From positions 12,052,501 through 12,116,500 of the forward strand of contig JANTQA010000012.1 of the NCBI GenBank assembly GCA_027625915.1: a stretch of DNA of 64,000 bases. Direction: 5' to 3'. The notes under the pieces are model-generated. The model ran no database searches. It was not told the origin of the DNA and saw only the letters and a list, made by a program, of their open reading frames with translations. Both the position numbers and the translations under genes were made by a program. The stretch comes from Anaeramoeba flamelloides. Taxonomy: Eukaryota > Metamonada > Anaeramoebidae. Shown here in pieces: positions 21,445 to 32,000 of the stretch. Each line of letters opens with the position of its first letter. Positions within the stretch are counted from its first letter, which is position 1.

Positions 21445-24400
21445 ATGCAAAGCCAAAATACAATTAAAAATATTGTGGACGAGTTTATTCGTAAAGTTAG
21501 AAGAGCAGAAATTACAGATTCTTATCAGTGTGCTGTTCAAACTTGGAAGATCTTGAAACTGATTGTAGCTTCATGTAATGAAGAGGATCTTTTTAAAGAA
21601 ACAAAATACTTTGGAAAAATGCTTATTAATGCTAACCCTCTTGGTAAATTTTAATCTTGGGATCAAATCTTTCATTTTTGAAACACCAACCTACTCTTAG
21701 AACCCGTTTTTTAATATTAACCATCGAAATTCTGTGTTTGTTTTTTTTTGTTTTTTTTTTAATTCAAAATATTATTCATTGGTATTTTTATAGAAATGTC
21801 AATTGGGAATATGGTTCGCAGACTCCTTTTTATCATTAACAAAGAAACTGGACAAGGAAGTAAAGAAAACAAAAATGTAGAAAAAGAAAAGAAAAAATCT
21901 TCAAAACAAGAAACAATAAAGAAACTAAATAAAACAAAAATAAGCAAAACAAAAATGAATAAATTTCTTCATATCTCGCCACCACTTAGAACACTTCGCC
22001 ACTCAAAATCATTGTCTGATTTTTTGCTGAAAACCAATAAAACAAAATCAGCATCTGCTTTCAATCTCGCTTTATTAAATGACAAAAATAAAAATAATAT
22101 CAAAAACGAGATTCAAAAATCTATGATCGATGTCGAAGAAGAACTAAAATTCACCCATGATGCAATTTCTGAGCAAGGAATTGATCTTATCCATGCAAAG
22201 TAGGCATTTTATTCCTTTTTATTTTTTTTTTGTTTTGTTTTTTGAGAAATGAAAAGTTGACACTAAAAAAAAAAAAGAAAAATTAAAGCAATAAAACAAA
22301 ATAAAGAAAGGTAAACATATACTTACATATAAAAACGTTTTTATATGTCGAAATTCTTTTAAATTTTCTTGGCATTCTGGGGATCTCTTTGAGATCAAAA
22401 AATAACAAGTTTTCAAATAGACACCTCGTTCCTTATCTGTGAAATTAATATGAAATTAAATTTCGGCTGATTATCTTTTTTTCAATTCTTGAATGTTCTT
22501 TTCATTTAGCATTCTTCGTTTATCATTAGATATATATCAATTTATATAGCATAAAAAAGGACCAAACAAAAGTAAAGATCTTTGAAATTACAATCTATTT
22601 CTTTGAAAACCTCTATTTGTAAAAGAAAAAGAGGAAAAAAAGAAAGTGAAGATTTTAAATCCCATTTTTTATTCTAATACCAGTAATATACATTTTTTTA
22701 AAAAAAAAAATATCTTATAAGTTTCTAGTCATTACTGTTAATTCCCTTCATATCTAATGAGTGGCTTAATCACTAAAAATGATGATGTGAAAATGCCCTT
22801 CTTTTTTTTCTTTAATTATTGAGAGAAAAAAATCCCCTTCTCAAGCTCTCAAAGGCAAATTAACAATAACAAAAAAAAATTTCAAAAGAAAATATTAACA
22901 AGAAATCAGTGAAAATATTCAAAGTTTTTCATTGACAAAAACTCAATTTTTTATCAAAAATAAAAAATCATAGTGTCCCAATTTCAAAAGTTAAAATCTA
23001 AAAAAAAATATATTCATAGGATCTCAATGACAATTTTAAATAACAAAAAAAAAATACAATTAGAAAGGATCTTTTGATTGACAAAAATTCAAATAACAAA
23101 ACAAAACGAGATAAAAGTATCTATCAATTCTGAAAATCCAAAAGTTTGAAAAACCAAAAAATAAACCTTTTCTCACATTTTATGGGAACGCCCGACCTAT
23201 AATCAAGTGATATTAGAGTGGTTTAAAGACTTAGTCAGATTAGAATACCTAAAATTCAAAAAAAATCAAAATATAAAAAGTAAAGAAGACAATAAAAAAA
23301 TGAAAAGAAAAATTATAGAAAAAATAAATAAAATATTAAACGAGAAAAATACAAACACGCTACTAGCTAATATAAATTACAAATTCATATTCAAACCGAT
23401 GACCAAGTTCTTAAATAACTGCTTTCATACAAGGGTAATAGACCACGATTCAATCGCGTCCATAAACAATTAACAAAAAAAACAAAAAAAAAAACACCCT
23501 TTTTTCTGGTTTAATATTTCCAAATGCTTAAATTTCTTCAATTTGAAACAAATCCTTTTCTTTCAGTACATAATCAATTTATGCCAATTTAATTAAATTT
23601 TGCTGGTTGTTCTATACACCTTTATATTTCCCAGAGTGAGGATATTGTTAAGAGATTAGCTTCTACCACAGAGAAGTCAAAAATTAAAGTATGTTCTTAT
23701 TGGGTGTAAATCATATTTGTGTCTCAATTGTTTAAATGTCTCCAAAAATTCTATTAGTCAAATAGTACTCTTTGTAGACATCATCAATTAAAAATGATCC
23801 TTGTATTTTTGTAAAAAACCCAATACTTTTAGAAAAAAATCTACATTTTTGATACAAATCTAAAGGTTGAATAATCAATATTCAGACTTTAAAGCTGAAA
23901 AATATCTTTCTTAATTTTGTCTCAAAATGTAGATTAATGGATTAAAAATTATATAATTAACGAAGAGATTTTTTTTTGATGTTTTATTTTCACACATATT
24001 GGAAAGATAATGAAAATACAACAAACTTTATCAAAAGAAAACAAAACTAATGAATTTTTTGGTTTTTTATGTTGATGATTATTGAATAATTATTTAAAGT
24101 AAAAAATTAAAAAAATAATTACTTTTGGATGAGCTCTAAATGTTAATTATTAAATACTACGAAACTATTATTTGGGTACTCAATCTTTAAATTTGAAAAA
24201 GGAATTAAAAAAAAAATTCCAAAAATGAGAATTTTTAATAGTGAGATCCTTAGTAAAAAATCTAATAATTTACTGTCTAATAATATTGATAATAGATTTT
24301 TTAGAACCATTTCAACTATAGAGAATGAATATATTTTACTTTCATTTACAACATAATTTAATTATAGATAAATCTATGGTGATGCTAAATCCTTATCGTT

Positions 24401-25638
24401 AAACTCATTTCAAAAATCAAAAAAAAAAAAATCTTCGAGATTTCTCAAAAAGTTCCAAAGAGCGAAATTTCAAAACTAACAAAGTTGTTTTCAAAATTAT
24501 AAATTCACATCCATTCTAATTGGAAATTGAGTGTAACTCTTTGGCGCCTTTTTCTAAAAATTTCCTCTTTTTTGATTGTTGATTTTTGGAGATCGATTGC
24601 GCTTCACATGTTGGTTAGTTTTTGATTGTTATTAGGCACTCATAAAAATTACAAAATTTTTTAAATCCATTTGAGAAAACTATTTTTAACCATAATGACT
24701 CGGCCCTAAATAAAAATTTAGTGTAAAATTAAAAATAAATGTTTTTGGAATCGATTTATTGTTTTTTTTCTCAAAATTTTGGAAATTAGTCACTAAAAAA
24801 ATCTAAATCTTGAATTTTTTAAAAAAAAAATATTTTACTCGAACATCTTGGAATGTATAAATAATGATTTTTAATTCTCTTCGATTTTCTCATTCTAAAA
24901 ATTGATAAAAGTAAAGACAACAAAAAAAATTTCAGTTTAGAATTTTTTTTTCAAATTATTTTTTGATCCAAAAATATTAACATATCTAAAAAAATTTTCA
25001 AATACTAAAATCTTTTAAATTTTCTTTACAATGAATTTTCTTTTAAATAATAATTTAGTGAGATAATTTTAACCTTTGGATATTCTAAAATGGCTCTTGA
25101 ATTATTCCAAGAAGTGTATAAAACGAGAAAATTTGAAGTTGTCGTTGCAGAATCATCACCAAATTATTCAGGGCATAAAATGGCTGTAGCTCTTTCAAAA
25201 TTAAAAATTCCAACAACATTAATTAATGACTCAGCAATCTTTTCAATAATGAGCAAAGTGAATTCTGTAATTGTTGGAACACGATTTGTAATGGCCAATG
25301 GAGGGCTGATAACAGACATTGGTTTTCATAATCTTGCAATTGCTGCAAATGTCCATTCGCTCCCCTTTATTGTACTTTTTGGTAATTACCAATTATCACC
25401 ATTTTTCCCCTATGACCAAGACACATTTAATATAATGAGATCACCAGATGAAATTTTTGAACAATCAGAAATGACAAACCTTTCAGAAAAGGTGCATATT
25501 ATTAACCCACAGTTTGATTATGTCCCACCAAACTTAATTACATTATTTATCAATAATGAAAACGGTCAACAGCCTTCATACATTTATCGTATTGTCCAAG
25601 ACCAATATTCAACACAAGACTTTGTTGAAAAAGATTAA
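21445..25638 (+). CDS. EIF2B2: Translation initiation factor eIF2B subunit beta (three exons)
   Basis: A spliced gene. Exons are 21445-21643, 21794-22199 and 25059-25638, which join in frame to 394 aa. Introns start GTAAAT and GTAGGC and end TAG. The phase is supported by conserved sequence across both junctions: SIGNMVRRLL after the first, and IHANEIILTFGYSK across the second, as in eIF2B-beta of animals and fungi. Later motifs are AESSPNYSGHKMA, the INDSAIFSIMSKVN block, VMANGG, FDYVPPNLITLFI and SYIYR. The protein belongs to the regulatory trimer of the guanine-nucleotide exchange factor that recharges eIF2 with GTP and senses eIF2-alpha phosphorylation, a role taken from the family. A Lys-rich insertion of about 80 residues after GNMVRR is longer than in human. 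The start ATG follows an A-rich leader. Length is close to the usual 350 aa plus this insertion. Confidence 0.95.
22200..25058 (+). other. 2.86-kb intron 2 of the eIF2B-beta gene
   Basis: It runs from GTAGGC to TTTAG. It contains R5 copy 2 (23630-24325) and a Lys-rich 88-codon open frame (23207-23473, GTG start) that resembles nothing I know and is probably fortuitous. The rest is AT-rich with nothing recognisable. The other intron of this gene is only 150 bp. Confidence 0.85.
23630..24325. repeat. Dispersed repeat R5, copy 2, inside an intron
   Basis: Aligns with 5690-6400 in the same orientation, over about 700 bp with many substitutions and small gaps. It lies in the sense orientation within intron 2 of the eIF2B-beta gene, and its presence largely explains that intron's length. 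Confidence 0.65.
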
Positions 25639-25809
25639 TGTTTTTTTTTTTTATTTTATTTTTTTTTTTTTTTAGCTTTTGGATTTAAATATTAGACAAA
25701 ATATTAACCGATCAAAATAAAAATACAACGGCAATTAATACTTTTAGAATTTTCTATTACCAGAATATATATTCGATTATTTTAGATTAATTACATGTTA
25801 GGGGATGTG

Positions 25810-28555
25810 ATGATATCTTTGTCAAATCTTGATAAAGTTTCAAAAATTGAGATTATTTTTATCAAATCACGATAAAGTTTCAAAAAATGTGATTATTTTG
25901 ATGAAACTGCAATATTTTATAAAATCGCGATTAGGTTGATGAAAACCGTGATTATTTTGATGAAAATCGTGATATTGCATAAAATGCATGATAATCAATA
26001 CTATCAAGATTAATATCACAAATTGCGAGATTCTCTCAAATCGCGATAATTGTCTAACAATCATGATAAATGTCAAAATATAGTGAAAAAAATTAAATCA
26101 CGATATAATAGTTGATGGGTTTTAGGGCTAATTCATCAATATTTTTTCAAAAAGAAAAATTATGTTTGATCAAAAAACATGATAGGTGAAAAAAAGTTAT
26201 TCTTTGAAAAAACGAACAAAAAAAGATACTTGATCCAATCAAGTATCAGATCAAAGAGTTTTGTTGTATTTTATTTTGATTTTGTTGAAAAACCTATCGA
26301 TCCTTTGAGATCAAAAATAATAATAACTAAAGATGAATAAATATTTTCACAGTCTATCATGGTGTTGTAAATTGTGTTGAATAAAAGAGGTTTCTAAAAC
26401 AGCCAACTTTTCATTCGTTCTTTAAAGAATGTGTTTTCTTGGGTTAAAACATTTTCAATATTCTCAGGAAGCTTTAAAGGGATTAGGATAACTTTTCAAA
26501 AGCTTTCTCAACAACCCAGCCACACGAACGTCAATTATTAAGATTTTTTGTGTAATTGTATTTGTTTTCTTTTTGTTATACTGTGACTTCTCAGATCTTT
26601 GTATTGGACAGAAAACACAACTAGAGGTTAAAGATTTTTTTTTCTTAATTTATTACCAATAAGAACAAAATTACTCTTTATTCTTTTTGGTTATTTAACT
26701 TGTGAAGGTAATAATTCCATTTCAAAAAACAAATCTATTTTATATTCAAGTGGATTTTAGAAATTGACTATTATTTGCTTGATCATAAAATTAATGGAAG
26801 ATTTTTTAATTGCTAGAAAAAAATGAAAAGCAAAAAATTTTTTTTACTCCACTACTAACAAAATCAATATCTTTCAGTTTATAAAGGTTTTTATGTTTTT
26901 AAAACTTTCAAGTACTTAGACACACTTGAAAAATATTTCAAACATTTTCTAAAATTTTTAAAGGGGTAAAGCGTTGTTAAATTTTCTAGTATGAAAAAAT
27001 ATATATTGAAAATTCCAATTTAGACAAAAATATTGCTTCAATTCTTATTTCAGTGCGTTGATTATGTTTATTCATAAATATAATCAACATTTAAGTTCTT
27101 AAAAATCTTGATGTTTTTATATTTATTGTTTTTAATAGTACTGCGATCTTTAAAAGTCACTGTTCAAGAAAAAAGGGTCATTTTTGGGTTAATAATTTTT
27201 AAATAGATGTATCAATGAATTTTTATTAAATTCAACTTTAGGATATTTTTTGAATAGATAATAACTAATAGTTTTGAAAGTACTTTATTCGTCTGAAAAC
27301 ATCAATTAGGGAAAAAATAACTCATGATAAATATTCTATGTCCGTAGAGTGCCGTCGAGTGCCTAGCTTCTCTTTTGTTTTTTTTGTTTTATATTTGAAG
27401 TGTTCTAGGTTTTTTTGAGGGTTTTTATTTTATTTAGTGAAGTGTTCTAGGTTTTTTTTACTTTTGAAATAAACAGAAAATTTTAATAAATTTTCGGTTT
27501 ATTTCGAAAACTCAAAAAAACCTAACGAAAATCTATTGATTTTCTAAATAAATAGAAAACTCAAAAAAACCTAAAGAAAATCTATTGATTTTACAAATAA
27601 ACAGAAAACCTAAGAAAAGCTAATGGTGGTTTTCCAGAATTTAAAAGAATAGAGAAAAATCAAAGATTTTGCTCAATATTTTTAAATTCTGGAAAACCTA
27701 AAGGTATTTTTTTTACTCTTTAGAATATAAATAAAATTATATAAAAATTTTCGGTTTATTTTAAAATTAAAAAAAAACTAACGAAAAGTGTCGAGAGTGC
27801 CTAGCTTTTTTTCGATTTGAGAAAATAAACTGAAAAATGAATAAATTTTCTGCTTATTTCAAAAAATAAAAAATAAACCTGAACGGAAGTGTCCCTAATA
27901 TTCCAGGATTCGAAAGAATCAAGTAAAATCATATAGATTTGACTATATTCTTTTAAATTCTTCACAACAATACAAAAGTGTCCTAAGTTTTCAAGGAAAA
28001 ATCACAAAAAAATATTGTATCCAATTTAAAAGAACAAATAATTCTTTAATAGTTCAAAATAATTGATTCCCTGTTTGAAAGATATTAATCAGATTTTATA
28101 TACTTTTGAAATATAATAAAATGACTTCCTTTCTGTGAAGAAAAAATTATTCAAATTTTTTACTATTAAATTCAAAATATATAACTAGGACCTGGAAAAT
28201 TACAATTTTTTAACTAAAATTGTAAAATATCTTTTAAAAAATTATTTTTTGATCAAAGATCTTTTAGTAACTACATAGTGTTATTCTAATTGAAGTTATT
28301 ACAATTGGTAAAAATTAGCAAATATTTAATTTTTTTTTTGATAAAATTTTTTCATGATTGTGATGTATCACAGTTTGTAAAAGTCAATGGGATTTTTTGT
28401 AAAGGCGGTTACAATAAAATAATAGTTCATTTTGTCTCTATTGTTATTTTAACATGGGAATGTGAATTTAGTGGTGATTTTTTGATTTTTCGCTATAAAT
28501 TTGGACTAATCTTGATTTTTTTCAAATTATCGCAAAAATCTTGTTAATGGAGTGA
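25810..28555. repeat. R4 repeat, copy 2, expanded by a nested insertion
   Basis: Positions 26040-26990 match R4 copy 1 (17490-18440), and 28465-28555 match its tail. The extra 1.3 kb or more between them contains the R3 fold-back at 27340-27990. The left end (25810-26090) is a degenerate array of words such as TGATAAAGTTTCAAAAA and AAAATCGTGAT, some inverted. The 23-nt palindrome is kept at 26225-26247 with one base changed in its loop. Confidence 0.65.
27340..27990. repeat. Fold-back repeat R3, copy 2
   Basis: It carries the same motif set as 7788-8460 and 58075-58560: GAGTGCCGTCGAGTGCC near the left end, GAAGTGTTCTAGGTTTTTTT twice, AATAAACAGAAAA and AAAACCTAA in alternating orientation. 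It is non-coding and lies within R4 copy 2. Confidence 0.65.
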
Positions 28556-28604
28556 TAATAAAGGTTACCGTCAAGCCCTCTTATTCCTGATCTTCAATGG
28601 ATTA

Positions 28605-28795
28605 ATGGTTTGGTTTCTTTTTCTCGCATTTTTAAAAATAAGATTAAATTGGTAATGTTATTTGTTCACACAAACTCTCAGAAATTACTTAAATGTTGAT
28701 ATTTCAGAAAAAATTAAAATCTTTTTAAAATTTTCCTTTTTCTCATTAGATCCAAAAATGCAAACAAAACGGATCAGATTATTTGAAACCATTAA
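28605..28795. repeat. 185-bp direct repeat, copy upstream of the calcium ATPase
   Basis: It matches 31211-31400 in the same orientation: GGTTTNTTTTTCTNGCATTTTT, AATAAGATTAAA, ACAAACTCTCANAAATTA and CCAAAAATNCAAANAAAA. This copy ends about 260 bp before the ATPase start codon. The other lies in its first intron. Confidence 0.6.
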
Positions 28796-29055
28796 TAAAA
28801 TTGGGAAAAATGAATAATTTTTAAAAAATAATCACTTCTCTAAAGTTGATAAATGAGTTTTTTTTTCAAAGTTTAATCGAACCCATGAAGTAAACAAGTT
28901 CTCTTGGCTTTTAGAAAAAAAAAATAAATCTCAGTTACGTAACAGTTAATCAAACAATAAATCCAGTTTCATTTTTTTCTTAAAAGACATTTTTTACTTG
29001 TTTTTTAATCTTTAAATTTTAAAATACAGACTTTCCAAACATTTTGTTCACATCA

Positions 29056-32000
29056 ATGAAGAACCAAAATAATATCCTTGGGGACAAAAATCTGAATGTT
29101 CAAAAAAAGTTAGATGAATTACAAACCAAATACAAGACAACACCCGAAATTTTAAGTGGCCTGTGTAGTCAAAACGATCCTACAAACCCTGAAAAATTAG
29201 AGAAAATGGGAGGATCAAAGGGGGTTGCAAAAGCTGTTCAAACAAATTTGCAAAATGGATTACCGAATCAGGATCTCAAAAATAATCTTGACGAGAGAAA
29301 ATTCTTTTTTGGAGAAAACAGGTTTAAGGAGCCAGAGTTTAAAGGCTTTTGGGGGTTATTCAAAGACACTTTTGACGATCCTACATTAAAAATCTTAATT
29401 GTTTCTGCAATTGTCTCCTTAATCTTGGGCGTCACGGTTGAAGATCCTAAAACAGGCTGGATTGAAGGTACCGCAATTTTAATTGCTGTTTTAATTGTAT
29501 CCTTTGTAACAGCAATTAATGACTATCAAAAAGAGATGCAATTTAGAGAACTTAACAAAATCAAGGATAATATTACATGCACAGTAACATATTTATTTTA
29601 AAATATTTAACCTTTTTTTTTTTTTCTTCAAAAATTCAAACTTGCTTTATTTTTTTTTTTATCTTTGTGTGCTGGTTGAAGACACACTTTTGTTTGTTCC
29701 CCAAATTAAGAGAATTGTAAATACAAAAAAAATCTTCAAATAAATTTAATCGCAAATTGATAAAAATTTACTGCTTCTTGAAATTGAAAAAACAAAAGTA
29801 AAAATATGAGTACTAAAATACCAAATTTACTTTAAAAATGATATTTTCCGAATGTGAATTATTGTTTTCAAAAGTTTGATCCCATTTTTCTCATTTTTGA
29901 AAAGTCAAAATTAAACATATTTCCGCTTTCTTTCAAAAAAAAACATTTTCTTTCATTAAAACAGAAATCTTATTGTCTGTGAAAAGTGTACAAAAATATA
30001 CTTGAAAAATAAAAACCGTAAGTTTTGGAAATAACCAAGCACAAAAACTCGACTTAATTTCAAAAAAATTAAAATAATTATTTTAAACTTTGAAAAAAAT
30101 ATAATATTTCTTCAAAGAACAGTTCAAATCAATTTTTTCTTTTTATCGAAAAAAAAAATATGAGAAAAAAAACACAATAATGGAATTAAAAACACTACCC
30201 CAACACTTTTTTAAAAGCTGTGAAATTCATCACTTAATCCAAAGAAACACCCTTTAATTTGATTATTTATAATAAATAATTAATAACCCAATCTTAATAA
30301 TTTTTTCAATGGGCTATTAACAACCCGAAGATTAAATGTCTCAAATAGATTTACAATTATTTCTCATTTTTAACAATTTTCAAACAAATAAAACTAATTC
30401 AAATAAATAAATCTAATAAAAAAAAAAAATAAAGATATTATCAAATAACTGATTTTAACTCTAAAAGTTGGTTTTCTATACTCGTGTGTATTTGAAAAGG
30501 AATATTGCCTAATCTTCTATATTTCAGGAAATTTAATAAATATTTGAAAAATAAAATTAAAGATCAATTTTTTCTGATCTTCAATTATTAAATAAACTTT
30601 GCTTTTATCAAAGCGACAAAAATCGTTTTTCAAATATCAATTATTTTTTATATTTGACCTTTAAAAAATAAATAAGAAATGAACAGAATAATACACATCA
30701 AATAATAGTTGATATATATATGTATAATAAATCTAATAAATCAATATATTTTCTAAAAAAATAAAAAAACTCAAATTCTTTTGGGTATAACCATTATAAA
30801 AAATAATAATATTCATTTTGATCTTCAATTAAAGATATAAGAAAATTCCAATAGAAACCAATATGATTTTTCTACAATCATTTTCATTATTTCAATATCA
30901 TTGGAATAACACATTTTCACTTAGTAACTAGAGCTCTTATAATAAAAAAAAAAAATTGCAAAACATTTATGAGTCAAAGAAAAAAAAAGAAAAAAGCATT
31001 AAAATGTGAAAAAATGTGAAAAAATGTGAAAAAATGTTTGCAACTGAATTAGATTTCAAAAATAAAAAAGTAAAAAAAAAAAAGCGAAAAATGTAAAAAA
31101 ATGATTTCAATTTTGGAATTTCCAAAATTCAATTATATTTTCTAATATCCATTCAAATCCTTTAAACACATGTAATTCACCCCACCTAAAACTGGGCTAT
31201 TTGACTGGAAAATAGTTTATTTGGTTTATTTTTCTTGCATTTTTCAAATAAGATTAAACATCCCCAATATTATTTGTCAATACAAACTCTCATAAATTAA
31301 AAAAGCGAGATTTCATAAAAATAAAAAGGTTTTATAAATTTTTCTTTTCAGTTTCTCAAACCCAAAAATTCAAATAGAAAAGTCCAAAAACTTTCAAAAT
31401 AAATATTCAAAAATGAAATTTTACTTTTTCAAACCACCAAACATTACACGTAAAATCATTTTATCATATTTTTATGAATAATTTTTTGATCAGAATTCTT
31501 GAATAATAAAGAATTAAAAAATTTTCTCGTTATTAATTTCCTGAAAAAATTTTTTTCTAAGAATAAATACCATTATAAAATTATTTTGATTCTAAAATTT
31601 AGATTTTTTATTCTGAGAAAGAATCAAATTTAAAAAAGAATTCCATTTTTGTGGAATAGAGTTGTTACTTCTAATTTTAATTTGTTCAATTAGGTCCTTT
31701 AATATTTTGAAGATTAGTTGGTGTAATTATATTTTGTTTTTAAAATCTAGTTGAATTAATAAACGAACAGAGATAATGGGAAAAAAAAAAAAAAAAAAAA
31801 AAAAACATAAGGTTTTTAAAAATTCTGATGATTACAAAAATTAAAATGTTTTTATAATTTTTTTATTTCTAATTCTTATCAAAACTTTCAAAATTCAAAA
31901 TAATTTTTAGAGGCGAGTGAATGTTTACATAAGTTTTTTTTTGCCTTTTTTTTTTTCACCAATTTATCAATTTTATTATTTTTGTTTCCTAAATATTTAT

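Larger units (their letters stand above)
25639..29055. other. Intergenic region between eIF2B-beta and the calcium ATPase
   Basis: Nearly all of it is repeat: R4 copy 2 (25810-28555) with an R3 fold-back inside it, then a 185-bp repeat (28605-28795) that recurs in intron 1 of the ATPase gene. The last 260 bp before the ATPase start codon are AT-rich and presumably hold its promoter. No gene was recognised. Confidence 0.6.

Noticed and set aside
23159-23473. A separate gene or transposase remnant inside the eIF2B-beta intron
   Set aside because: An open frame of about 100 codons starts without a good ATG, is Lys/Asn-rich and shows no motif.
25810-26090. CRISPR-like array of AATCGTGAT words
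   Set aside because: Unit length and spacing are irregular, units occur in both orientations, and the host is a eukaryote.
28290-28547. 85-codon open frame at the right end of R4 copy 2
   Set aside because: R4 copy 1 does not preserve it, and the sequence belongs to the non-coding repeat end.
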